The notes under the pieces were generated by a model. That model worked only from the letters and a program-made list of their open reading frames with translations. It ran no database searches and had not been told where the DNA came from. This document shows positions 53,374-61,595 of a DNA stretch of 64,000 nt, piece by piece. Position numbers and translations under genes: made by a program. This DNA comes from Oscillatoria sp. SIO1A7 (GTDB taxonomy: Bacteria > Cyanobacteriota > Cyanobacteriia > Cyanobacteriales > Laspinemataceae), in assembly GCA_010672965.1 (NCBI GenBank), contig JAAHFN010000027.1, positions 59,929-123,928 on the forward strand. The letters are read 5' to 3'. Each line of letters starts with the position of its first letter. The stretch's first letter is position 1.

Positions 53374-55746
53374 CTACTTTAGCTGCCGCCAAAGCTTAAC
53401 AGTTCCGTCGGCAGAAGCACTAGCGATCGCAGTTCCATCGGGGCTAAATCTTACTGCAGTCACGCTTTTAGAATGTCCGGTCAGAGTTGCTAGCTCTTTT
53501 GGGCTATCTAAATTCCAGAGTTTAATCGTGGTATCGTGACTGCCGGTCGCTAATATTTTGCCATCCGGGCTTATGGCTGCGGAAGTCGCCGCCAAAAAAT
53601 GTCCGCTCAGGTCTTGCAATAATTCTCCAGTCTGGAGATCCCAAATCTTAATCGTTCTGTCCCAACTGCAACTGGCCAATCGCTTGCCATCGGGGCTAAT
53701 CGCCAAAGCATAAACCGCTCCTGTATGGCCGGTCAGCCGATATTTTAATTCTCCGCTATCCAGTTTCCAGATAAGAATGGTTTTGTCCTGACTGCCGCTA
53801 GCGAGCATTGCGCGATCGCCACTAAAAGCCACGGCAATAACTCGCTCTGTATGTCCGGTCAGGGTTTGCAGCAATTCTCCCGTTTTCAGATTCCAGAGCT
53901 TAACAGTCATATCCCGACTTCCAGAAGCCAAAAGCGCGCCATCCGTACTTATTGCCAATGACGCCACTATGCTGCCATGACCCGTCAGGCGACGGGTTGG
54001 CGTCGGCTCGATTCCTTGGCGGATATCTGCAGGACTCAATTGCCACAAACGCCAGAGGAGAATCGTAGAGTCGGCACTGCCGCTGGCTAAAGTCTTGCCA
54101 TCAGTGCTGGCTGCTAGGGAAACTACTCCATTACTATGACTTTTGAGAATATGCAACAAATTGCCAGCGACCAAATCCCAGAGCCGAATCGTCCCGTCCC
54201 AGCTCCCGGCAGCTAAGGTAGAACTTTGGGAACTGAAAGCAACAGAAGTTATTTCGCTGGCAACTTCGCTGGCAATTTCGCTGTAACTATCTGCTGACGT
54301 CATAGTGCGGACGCATTGCCAAGTTGGTCTTGGAATAAATGGCTTGGGAGTGGATTGGTTAGGAGCAGATTGCTTGGGAGTAGATTGTTTAAGAGTCGAT
54401 TGGTTAGGAGCCGATCGCTTCGGAGCCGATCGCTCGTATTCGTTACTCGCTTCTCCATCGGCAGTTTCTAGGGGCGGTGCGATCGTATTATTTTCTTGCG
54501 AACTTTCTAGCGAACTTTCTGCTGCAAAATCAGGTAGCGTTTCTACTTCTGCCATCCTTGGCGGGTTCGCTCCAGTATTTGTCTTATAAGTAGATTCATA
54601 ATTTGACGGCGATCGCTTAGCTTTTGATTTAGCTTCAGAATTTCCTCTTGATTTAGCCGCCGTATTGCCCGGTAAAGTAGATTGAGAATTTGACGGCGAT
54701 CGCTTAGCTTTTGATTTAGCTTCAGAATTTGAAGATTCTAGATTTGGCTCTGGCGCTGGTGGTTTTTCTGGCAAACTGGCGATCGCTCTGGGATTCAAGT
54801 CTTTGAGAACTGCCTTAGCACTGGCATAGCGCTGGTTAGGCGATCGCAGCATTTTATCCAGAATCTCGGCAAAAGAATTGCCAACCGGATTTAGCAAGTA
54901 ATCTCGCCAAACCCAAGTCCCGGCGGCGCTATCGAAAAGTTCAAAAGGGTGCATCCCCGAGAGCAAGTGGATACAGGTAACGCCCAAACTATAGATATCG
55001 CTAGCAAACTTCGCCCTGCCCATCAGTTGCTCGGGAGCGGTGTATTCTGCACTTCCTACTAAAGTTCCCGAGTGGGCGATCGCAGTTTCTGCTGCCTGTT
55101 TCGCAACCCCAAAATCAACCAACACAAACCTAGCGTATTCCTTTGCTTTATTCTCTGGCTTGTACTTCTCGGCAAAACTCCTCGACACAGAACTGACAGA
55201 CGACACTGAAGAGCTTGAAGATATTGAAGATATTGAAGGCGAGGGCGGGCGAATAATAATATTTTCTGGTTTTATATCCCGGTGAATCAATCCGTAGCTA
55301 TGAGTTAAGTGCAGAACCGGCAGCATCGCTTCGAGCAATTGGCGAATCTTATTTTGGGAGAAAGTGCCGCTATCCGCTAGTTCCCGTTCTAGGTTCTTGC
55401 CTTTAATAAACTCTTGTACTAAATACTGTCGCCCGTTTTGCTCGAAAGAGGCGAGCAGGTTGGGAATCTGAGGATGCTGGCTCAGTTGCTCTATTTTTCT
55501 GAGTTCCCCCTCGAAAGATTCCGCCGCCTTCTGGGATTGATGGCGAAATTGCTTGATAACGCAGCGGTCTTGACCGGGCACCAACTCGTCTATTGCTAAA
55601 AAAGTTTTGCTAAAGCTACCGGCACCGATCGCTTGCTCGACTCGGTAGCGATCGGCCAACAGCAACTTAGAGCCGCAATTTTGGCAGAACTTATTCCCCT
55701 CTGGATTCTGAGGTTTCTGGCAATCGGGATTAAGACAAAGTGTCAT
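53374..55746 (-). CDS. Ser/Thr protein kinase with N-terminal zinc ribbon and C-terminal WD40 propeller
   Basis: From the ATG at 55746 the protein is 790 aa. The frame is open 46 codons further, but that part is translated GTGTGGGGA repeat and I exclude it. A zinc ribbon (CLNPDCQKPQNPEGNKFCQN followed by CG) leads a full kinase domain: IGAGSFSKTFLAI, the lysine in CVIKQF, IHRDIKPENI and VLVDFGVAK. A Ser/Lys-rich linker (two KSKAKRSPSN units) precedes WD40 repeats, each with GHxxxVxxxxxSxDGxxLASGSxDxTIxLW. Cyanobacterial kinases of this layout act as environmental sensors with the propeller binding partners. The catalytic residues are all in place. Confidence 0.92.
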   Translation of the reverse strand: MTLCLNPDCQKPQNPEGNKFCQNCGSKLLLADRYRVEQAIGAGSFSKTFLAIDELVPGQDRCVIKQFRHQSQKAAESFEGELRKIEQLSQHPQIPNLLASFEQNGRQYLVQEFIKGKNLERELADSGTFSQNKIRQLLEAMLPVLHLTHSYGLIHRDIKPENIIIRPPSPSISSISSSSSVSSVSSVSRSFAEKYKPENKAKEYARFVLVDFGVAKQAAETAIAHSGTLVGSAEYTAPEQLMGRAKFASDIYSLGVTCIHLLSGMHPFELFDSAAGTWVWRDYLLNPVGNSFAEILDKMLRSPNQRYASAKAVLKDLNPRAIASLPEKPPAPEPNLESSNSEAKSKAKRSPSNSQSTLPGNTAAKSRGNSEAKSKAKRSPSNYESTYKTNTGANPPRMAEVETLPDFAAESSLESSQENNTIAPPLETADGEASNEYERSAPKRSAPNQSTLKQSTPKQSAPNQSTPKPFIPRPTWQCVRTMTSADSYSEIASEVASEITSVAFSSQSSTLAAGSWDGTIRLWDLVAGNLLHILKSHSNGVVSLAASTDGKTLASGSADSTILLWRLWQLSPADIRQGIEPTPTRRLTGHGSIVASLAISTDGALLASGSRDMTVKLWNLKTGELLQTLTGHTERVIAVAFSGDRAMLASGSQDKTILIWKLDSGELKYRLTGHTGAVYALAISPDGKRLASCSWDRTIKIWDLQTGELLQDLSGHFLAATSAAISPDGKILATGSHDTTIKLWNLDSPKELATLTGHSKSVTAVRFSPDGTAIASASADGTVKLWRQLK

Positions 55747-55774
55747 AATATCGAGGTAGGTTGGGAGGCTGTCT

Positions 55775-55890
55775 TGGCAAGGGGAGCGTGGGGAGTGTGG
55801 GAAGGGTGGGAGGATGGGGAGGACGGGGAGGAATATTGCTAGCCAAACTTCCCACACTCCCCACACTCCCCACACTCCCCACACTCCCCA
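55775..55890. repeat. GTGTGGGGA / CACTCCCCA repeat between the WD40 kinase and ycf34
   Basis: Purine-rich GAGCGTGGGGAGTGTGGGAA units run to about 55830, followed by the complementary CTTCCCACACTCCCC units (five CACACTCCC copies). The two halves can form a long stem. Confidence 0.7.
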
Positions 55891-55894
55891 TCCC

Positions 55895-56143
55895 CTAAGT
55901 CGGAACCAGCTCTCCCGGACGCAAGCGAGCCCATTTGCCCATTTCTTCTTTAAAACTGTTACAGCCTACCACATCCCATTCCATCTCAATTACATCTCCT
56001 TGGGAACGGATATTGACATTAATGCTCGGTTCAATCGGCTCAAAATCCGGCATTTCTGTCAAATGAGGTTGTTCGTGCTGCTGTTCCACTGCGTGGTAGG
56101 TATTGCACCGGTCCACATAGTGGCAGTTAATGCAAATACACAT
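55895..56143 (-). CDS. ycf34: Ycf34 family Fe-S protein
   Basis: The 82-aa sequence fits Ycf34 over its full length: MCICINCHYVDRCNTYHAVE, a PHLTEMPDFEP segment, VNIRSQGDVIEMEWDVVGC and GKWARLRPGELV. Four cysteines near the start (C2, C4, C7, C13) are the family's Fe-S ligands. In Synechocystis Ycf34 associates with thylakoids and influences electron transport. The gene is monocistronic by layout, with the WD40 kinase gene further along on the same strand. Presence of Ycf34 is one of the strongest cyanobacterial signatures in this window. Confidence 0.95.
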   Translation of the reverse strand: MCICINCHYVDRCNTYHAVEQQHEQPHLTEMPDFEPIEPSINVNIRSQGDVIEMEWDVVGCNSFKEEMGKWARLRPGELVPT

Positions 56144-56564
56144 AGTACGTTCCTCCAGAACCCGTTACAAGCCTTTTTGTTACTCTAACGCACGGCATAG
56201 GGCATAGGGCATCGGGCATCGGGCATAGGGCATCGGGCAAAAAAGCTCTCAGCTCGTGCTGCGGGAAGGGCTTCGCAAGGGCAGCTCTCCTGCTTATGCG
56301 CTCCACGGCGCAGGCGTAGCTCTTCTGCTTTTAGCTCTAGCTGACCGCTGACCGCTGACCGCTTCCTTGGGTATCGAGCATCGGGCATCGGGCATCGGGC
56401 ATCGAGACCAGGAGCCTTGCTACTTTGAGAGTTTTGAGTTGCTAATCCTCAGCAGGACTTACGCAAACCTAAATGTAGGGGCGATTTCACCATTTGCTCT
56501 ACATTTAGGATGCATAAGATAATTTGCGTAAGTCCTGCTCAACTTAAAATTTCAAACTTAAAAC
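56144..56564. other. Intergenic region with GGGCATCG tandem repeats and a palindromic element
   Basis: Tandem GCATAGGGCATCGG-type units occur at about 56193-56240 and 56375-56405. Family D element lies at 56451-56539. No gene is supported. Confidence 0.5.
56451..56539. repeat. Family D miniature element with 17-base perfect terminal repeats
   Basis: AGCAGGACTTACGCAAA (56451-56467) is exactly inverted at 56523-56539. Inside, CTAAATGTAG pairs with CTACATTTAG. The length is 89 bases with no coding frame. Confidence 0.85.
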
Positions 56565-58067
56565 TTAAAACTCTTTTTTCTTGCTGCTGATTACGAACTC
56601 GCCTACCGAGGTCTCGGCATAATAGTCAGTGCCAGCGGCAGCGGCAAATAAATCCGAATCCCCTAAGCCGACGGCACAAGGAGACAAATTCATGGCCGTG
56701 GCGACTAAATACATGGTCTGCTGCAAAACACCGACACCTTTTAGGGTTAGGGAATAGGCGATCGCATCGTAAGACCAAGATACTCGGGCAAACCGCGCCG
56801 CAATAACTATCAACACCTGCGGCTCCCATCCGCTGTCTGGGCCAGCAGCACCCCCTGCCTGTTTTAAAAGCGTTTCTACCTGGTTATTCTTAGCAGAGAT
56901 TTTGCCCAGCCGGTGGTTTTGAGGACAATAATGGTAAAAGCCCGGATCAATATTTTCGCACTCATCTATAGCTAAATACAATTCTAGATCGTAAGAAGCT
57001 CCCCCACTAGGATAAGGTCTCCTACTTACCTCATATTTCTCAGTGGCCATGACCTCCTTCACTCTAGCCGCTCGATACAGAAACTCCCCAAGCTGCTCCG
57101 CAGAGATGGGCTGGCTGTCCTGAGTTCTAATCGACGTTCTTTCCTCTAGCACCCGGGTAAAAGGCAGGTCTGTTTGTTTTAATTTTTCTAAATCCGGCTT
57201 ATATAGCTCTATAAAATCTTCATAAACTTGGGGCTTAATCGCAGGGAGAGGTTTAATTTTACCCAAAAATCGAAAGGTTTTGCCCGCTATTTTGGGGTTT
57301 CTACCTCGGCGAGTACGGTAATGAAATAGCAAATCGTGAAACTCCCATTGAGCTAGAGCCTCGCCTTCTGCAATTTGGCTTGCTGTAGTTTGGCTTGCTA
57401 TAGTTTGGCTTGCTGTAGTTTGGCTTGCTGTAGTTTGGCTTGCTGTAGTTTGGCTTGCTGTAGTTTCGCTTTGACCTCCCTCAGCTACCAGCATTTTTGC
57501 TCCATACAAAAAAGTTAATAAGTCTGCCGCTGTCTCGGCGGATATTCCCGGTATCTCTGTTAAGCCGTTAGCGTCTTGCGGCTTTCCGAGATTGCCCATC
57601 ATTGCCGCCCCTCGCCAATCGGCAAAGCTAAGTTGGGCTTTTAGGAAAGGAGATTCCCAGACCATTTCCCCATTATCGTTGTGGCAATAGGCAAAGCGAG
57701 ACAAGACATATTTTTTTTCTGGCTCTAAGTCCTGAAACTCTAAGGAATAAGGTCTCGCAAAAGGAACCAGAGTTGCTAGGGGCTTGCCTTCTGCTTCGAG
57801 GGTATGGCAGATTAGACCTTCATTGGTAAATTGTTGGATGTAGTAGTAAAACAGGGGTAGTTTCGAGGCATCGTCTTTTTCTAGAATTAGGTCGCTTAGG
57901 GTTTCTTCTGTATCTCCTCCAGCACCTAGAGTTTTTATAACGGCGACCAATCCCGCAGATAAGCCTTCGAGAGTTAAAGAGCGATCGCCCGTATCCAAAA
58001 TCAGGCGATCGCTCGACTCTTCCTGCACTTTCGCAGTCTTTTTAAAACTCAATAGCAACTTTAGCAT
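56565..58067 (-). CDS. SagB/ThcOx-type FMN oxidoreductase (azoline dehydrogenase family)
   Basis: The C-terminal 230 residues of this 500-aa protein carry the SagB-type dehydrogenase pattern: LEERTSIR, PSGGASYDLELYLAI, PGFYHYCPQNHRL, then an RVSWSYDAIAYSLTLKGVG segment and YLVATAMNLSPCAVGLG. Such enzymes use FMN to oxidise thiazolines or oxazolines in ribosomal peptides. In cyanobacteria ThcOx is the cyanobactin oxidase of similar length. The N-terminal half is a weakly related, winged-helix-like region, as in ThcOx. A TTASQ pentapeptide is repeated about six times (57376-57466, 15-base units) in a linker. No precursor peptide, cyclodehydratase or protease gene is visible within 2 kb, so it may serve a distant cluster. 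Confidence 0.85.
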   Translation of the reverse strand: MLKLLLSFKKTAKVQEESSDRLILDTGDRSLTLEGLSAGLVAVIKTLGAGGDTEETLSDLILEKDDASKLPLFYYYIQQFTNEGLICHTLEAEGKPLATLVPFARPYSLEFQDLEPEKKYVLSRFAYCHNDNGEMVWESPFLKAQLSFADWRGAAMMGNLGKPQDANGLTEIPGISAETAADLLTFLYGAKMLVAEGGQSETTASQTTASQTTASQTTASQTIASQTTASQIAEGEALAQWEFHDLLFHYRTRRGRNPKIAGKTFRFLGKIKPLPAIKPQVYEDFIELYKPDLEKLKQTDLPFTRVLEERTSIRTQDSQPISAEQLGEFLYRAARVKEVMATEKYEVSRRPYPSGGASYDLELYLAIDECENIDPGFYHYCPQNHRLGKISAKNNQVETLLKQAGGAAGPDSGWEPQVLIVIAARFARVSWSYDAIAYSLTLKGVGVLQQTMYLVATAMNLSPCAVGLGDSDLFAAAAGTDYYAETSVGEFVISSKKKEF

Positions 58068-58125
58068 TTTCCTAGCACCTATCTGATTTTATCGGGAATA
58101 GGGAATTGGGAATTGGACTCGGGAG

Positions 58126-58192
58126 AGGAGCCTTTTACCCCACACCCCACACCCCACACCCCACACCCCACACCCAACACCCCACACCCTTC
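58126..58192. repeat. CACACCCC tandem repeat
   Basis: About eight CACCCCAC-type units lie between the SagB-like gene and the PRC-barrel gene, with the same composition as other short tandem repeats in this window. Confidence 0.6.
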
Positions 58193-58208
58193 CCCAATTC
58201 TCCATTCC

Positions 58209-59045
58209 CTACTCATCGCCATCAGTATCCGATTCTTCAAAAGCCATTGGCTTTTCAACTCTCTTTGGCGCTACTATTTTTTCTTGCGCTTGACCTGCCA
58301 CCTGAGTCGCCTTATCCTTGGCTTGTTCGGCAAGGCTTAGAGCGCTTTCTGTAACCTGTCCTGCTTGTTCCGCCAGATTTTGCGCGCCTTCTTTAGCTTG
58401 GGCGGCTACTGAGGTAGCCTTCTCTTTAGCTTGTTCGGTTAAATTCTGGCCTCCCCGGATTAGACTCTTCAAATCGCCCATAGTTCTTTCGTAGTCTTCT
58501 TGAAAAAACTCGGCGGCTTGATTCACTTTTTGGCTCATCCCTTCGGTGTATTGCTGCGGTTCTTCAATAGCAGCATCAAGAACTATCGCCAGTTTACTGC
58601 CAAACCTACTAATATCTTCGGGAGCCAGCAGGTAGGTTCCATCCACCATACCACTCCAGCCGCTGGATGCAAATAAGTAGCCTATTGCCTCTCCCGTTTT
58701 GACTGCTAGAATATAATCGACAATTTTGCCCAGTTTATTGCCCGCCTCCGCCATCAGTTGATAGCCAATTATATTAGCAACTTGCTCCGGTTGCGTTGGC
58801 TCCTGACCTTCCGGGCTCGCATTGACCATCACGCTATCTTTGCCAATACTCGCTATTTGTTCCCAAGTAAACGCTTGTTTATTGCCGCCCATAAATCCCG
58901 ACTTGCAGACAAAACCGAGAACTTGATGGGAGTTCGGATCTAGCCACAGTTTTTCTATGCGGCCTACTTGTTCGGCTGTGTTGCGATCGATAACCAGCCG
59001 GTTAAGCAATTCAGATTGTTTAATTACCTGTTGTTCTGTAGTCAT
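58209..59045 (-). CDS. PRC-barrel protein with LEA-like helical tail
   Basis: The 278-aa product has two PRC-barrel domains (about 8-75, with LNRLVIDRNTAEQVGRIEKL and WLDPNSHQVLGFVCKSG; and about 90-165, with IGYQLMAEAGNKLGKIVDYI). A helical tail follows, built of KEKATSVAAQAKEGAQNLAEQ-like 11-residue repeats, ending EESDTDGDE. PRC-barrels bind small ligands or help assemble photosynthetic or ribosomal complexes. Such cyanobacterial two-barrel proteins have no firm assignment. The amphipathic tail may bind membrane. No signal peptide is seen. Confidence 0.85.
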   Translation of the reverse strand: MTTEQQVIKQSELLNRLVIDRNTAEQVGRIEKLWLDPNSHQVLGFVCKSGFMGGNKQAFTWEQIASIGKDSVMVNASPEGQEPTQPEQVANIIGYQLMAEAGNKLGKIVDYILAVKTGEAIGYLFASSGWSGMVDGTYLLAPEDISRFGSKLAIVLDAAIEEPQQYTEGMSQKVNQAAEFFQEDYERTMGDLKSLIRGGQNLTEQAKEKATSVAAQAKEGAQNLAEQAGQVTESALSLAEQAKDKATQVAGQAQEKIVAPKRVEKPMAFEESDTDGDE

Positions 59046-59087
59046 AATCCCAATTTGCCTTTTAGTTTTTAGGGGTTATTTTTTAGC

Positions 59088-59239
59088 TATAGCGGTTCTC
59101 AAATTGATGTAAGGTGTCTGGGGCGAAGCATCCCAATATGAGAATTCCCGTTATACAGCAGAGATGGTCAAGGGGCATGCTGTCGCCCCTACGTTTCTAG
59201 GATCCGTTCGTTTATTACACTTATTTGAGAAACGCTATA
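59088..59239 (+). repeat. Family A palindromic miniature element, copy 4
   Basis: The element begins TATAGCGGTTCTCAAATTG and ends TATTTGAGAAACGCTATA, with inner arms GGGGCGAAGCATCCC and GCATGCTGTCGCCCC. It lies upstream of the PRC-barrel gene and may carry part of its promoter. Confidence 0.8.
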
Positions 59240-59337
59240 TTCAACAATCTAATCTAAAATGGCTACCTCAGAAACACCCAGACGATTTCTTACCCGGCTC
59301 TTTCATTGCTACTTACGAACACTTTCGGCTATATTTC

Positions 59338-59799
59338 TCAGGGATTTTTCTTCTGAGAAAGAGCCGCTCGGTCGGCTGGATACACTGATGAGGGAACTGG
59401 TTTGGTGATTTCTTCCTCTGCTGTTGGTTCCGTATCCATTGATTGCTCGGTCATCCACTCAGCTAAAATTTGTTGTTCTGACTTGCTTTTAGGTGCATTG
59501 GGCCCGATCTTAATTTGTATTTTAGGCCCTGATTGAGCTAGGCGAACGATCGCTCCATTCTTGATAGTCATCTTCTTGATAACCTTGCCATCAATATAGG
59601 TTCCGTTACTGCCCAGACTAATCAGCTCCCACTTGCCACCTTTGGATCGCAACTCAATATGGTGTCGAGAGACAACCGCACTAAAAAGTACGACATGGTT
59701 ATCCGACGAGCGCCCAACCCGAATCAAGTCGCTAGCGTCGAAGCTCCAACTTTTAATGGCAATTGACTGCCGTGGATGCAGTAAAGTCAGTGTAATCAC
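59338..59799 (-). CDS. FHA-domain protein
   Basis: The 153-aa protein starts at a GTG at 59799. Its FHA domain covers about residues 20-100: strand IRVGRSSDNHVVL, the phosphothreonine-binding SxxH pattern in VVSRHHIEL, and LGSNGTYIDGKVI. An acidic tail follows. FHA domains bind phospho-Thr partners, so it is a plausible reader for the Ser/Thr kinases encoded nearby. A second FHA protein gene lies 250 bases upstream on the same strand. Confidence 0.9.
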   Translation of the reverse strand: MITLTLLHPRQSIAIKSWSFDASDLIRVGRSSDNHVVLFSAVVSRHHIELRSKGGKWELISLGSNGTYIDGKVIKKMTIKNGAIVRLAQSGPKIQIKIGPNAPKSKSEQQILAEWMTEQSMDTEPTAEEEITKPVPSSVYPADRAALSQKKNP

Positions 59800-59871
59800 A
59801 AGAGCATCCCCGTAAAATAAAAACGCCTAATTGCGATTGGGCTGTAGATAGAGTAGCACGGTGAAAATCAC

Positions 59872-60028
59872 TATCCCAACAAACGGGCCGTTTGTTGGGA
59901 TAAATATGCCATTAAATGTGCCATTAAAATATGCCTATGCCAAGCGCCGATATTATTGCGCTTGGCTCCGCATAACTCGCTTATTGGCTCAGATGGTCGG
60001 AGGTTTTTGATTCCCTCTAACCATCTGC
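59872..60028. other. Two hairpins between the FHA genes
   Basis: TATCCCAACAAAC (59872-59884) pairs with GTTTGTTGGGATA (59890-59902). A second imperfect pair, CAGATGGT with ACCATCTG, lies at 59990-60028, close to the end of the upstream minus-strand FHA gene. It may act as a terminator on the minus strand, but no T-run follows. Confidence 0.5.
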
Positions 60029-60052
60029 TGACTCCAGGTTAATGCAGCCTTC

Positions 60053-60874
60053 TTATGAAAGTTGGAACAAAAAGGTCACCATATCTCCTTTGCCCAGAGC
60101 AATGCGATCGCCCGGTCGCAATCGATGCCGATTCCCCTTTGGCAGGGGCAGGCTATTAATATAGGTGCCATTAGAGCTGCCCGCATCTTCAATATAGAAA
60201 GAGTCTCCCTCAACGCGAATATCCGCGTGAATGCGGGAGACCACCTCAGAATTGGTAAACCCAGAGACATCAATATCTGGTGGAACTCTATCATTGGGTT
60301 TGCCGATATGAATCGTCAATAGCCCCTGCGGCAATTCAAGAAGAGTGTTGCTTTGGACGTGCAACAGCCGTGCCACCTGCACTTGGAGCTGCGTTTTCGA
60401 GTTACCGGCAGTTCCTGGGGGCGTCGGCGCGGGCGAGCTAGCTGCTGGCTGGGGTTCTGGCTGGGCTGCTGGTGCTGGCTCTGGAATAGGAGCAACAGGA
60501 GCGGGCTTTTCTAAATCGGGATTGCTGGAGCTTGGGCTACCTTCCTCGGGGGAAATAGCAGCGGCAACTAAGGGCTCCGGTTGAACTAAAGGTTCTAGCT
60601 GAACTGGGGGCTCTTCGGGTTCCAACTCAGACAGGGAACCGCTTAAGGGATCCGGTGGCGAAGATACGGCCGTTGCCGGAACGAGTGCCTGCCGGGGATC
60701 CGCTTGCTTTTCGGCCTGGAGATTATAGCCGCACTGGCCGCAAAAGGTGGCGTCGGTTTGGACTGTAGCGCCACAGTTCGGACAGTTCGTCATATCGGGC
60801 AACGGCGTGGAGCAATTCTCGCATTGCTTTGCTCCATCGGGGTTTTGGTAGTTGCAATTCGGGCAAACAATCAT
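60053..60874 (-). CDS. Double zinc-ribbon and C-terminal FHA-domain protein
   Basis: The product is 273 aa from the ATG at 60874; the frame extends to 61036, but the extra 54 codons have no family match and the ATG is the natural start for MIVCPNCNYQNPDGAKQCEN. Two zinc ribbons (CPNCNYQNPDGAKQCENC and CPNCGATVQTDATFCGQCG) are followed by a Pro/Glu-rich linker and an FHA domain near the C-terminus (IHIGKPNDRV, EVVSRIHADIRVEG, SSNGTYINSLPLPKG). The FHA signature serine, histidine and SNGTY motifs are intact. Together with the neighbouring FHA protein and nearby kinases, it fits a phospho-signalling network. Substrates are not evident. Confidence 0.88.
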   Translation of the reverse strand: MIVCPNCNYQNPDGAKQCENCSTPLPDMTNCPNCGATVQTDATFCGQCGYNLQAEKQADPRQALVPATAVSSPPDPLSGSLSELEPEEPPVQLEPLVQPEPLVAAAISPEEGSPSSSNPDLEKPAPVAPIPEPAPAAQPEPQPAASSPAPTPPGTAGNSKTQLQVQVARLLHVQSNTLLELPQGLLTIHIGKPNDRVPPDIDVSGFTNSEVVSRIHADIRVEGDSFYIEDAGSSNGTYINSLPLPKGNRHRLRPGDRIALGKGDMVTFLFQLS

Positions 60875-60992
60875 TGCAGTTGTATTCTCCCATTCGACTA
60901 CGATCGTAGAGGAGTTTTGGCAAAACCGTTTGAATTCCTGCTGAAATCTTAATATTTTCGGCAGAATTCTTTTTGCGTTCCTTGCCACCAGC

Positions 60993-61379
60993 TCAATGCT
61001 TGTGAGTCCAATGCCCCATGCCCCATGATGCCCCATGATGGCCTAGCTCCCATAGCTCCCAGACCCGGAGCAACCGAGCCATACTGGGGGAATGAATTAC
61101 AGCCCAGGCGTTTAGGCTCAGACAGACGCTAGCAAGGAAAAAGAGAATATAGGTGGGAGCCATCACCACTCCAACGGCAAACCAGGTCAAAACGTGGAAG
61201 ACCATGACCAAAGCATAAGTGCTAGCAATGGCAGCAGTTAGGCGCACCTGGGACCTCGGGCGATACAGTGCGGTGAAAATCATAGTCTGCAAGGTGGCCA
61301 GCATATTAGCTGGAACCAAAACCGCGCAAATAGCAATACAGTTGCCCCGGGAAAATTCACAAATTATATCGAGCATCAA
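60993..61379 (-). CDS. Small membrane protein, unknown
   Basis: The 128-aa product has hydrophobic segments at IAICAVLVPANMLATLQTMI, the AAIASTYALVMVFHVLTWFA region and VVMAPTYILFFLASVCLSLN. The C-terminus (ELGHHGASWGMGHWTHKH) is translated from a CATGGGGC repeat and may be repeat-derived. No family is recognised. The gene ends 118 bases before the FHA start. Confidence 0.55.
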   Translation of the reverse strand: MMLDIICEFSRGNCIAICAVLVPANMLATLQTMIFTALYRPRSQVRLTAAIASTYALVMVFHVLTWFAVGVVMAPTYILFFLASVCLSLNAWAVIHSPSMARLLRVWELWELGHHGASWGMGHWTHKH

Positions 61380-61595
61380 TGAAATATTTTAGTATTTTGC
61401 ACGCCTGACCTACAGAGCAAGCCACCCTCGCGCCATTCTTAGCGTTTGGGCTGGTTTGTTTTGTAGGCGATCGAGTCGCTATATTATCCAACGGTATCAT
61501 TCCATCAGCCAGAACGCCTGAAATCCCAGAAGCTCGCTATCTGCCCTATGCTAAGGTAATCTCTGTGCGTGGCGTCGATCGCTTTGGAGAATATC

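Noticed and set aside
55747..55884. N-terminal extension of the WD40 kinase (46 codons)
   Set aside because: It encodes VWGVWGVW-type residues from GTGTGGGGA repeats. The natural start is the ATG at 55746, followed by a zinc ribbon.
60875..61036. 54-codon extension of the zinc-ribbon FHA protein
   Set aside because: No family similarity, and it partly overlaps the upstream membrane-protein gene (60993-61379).
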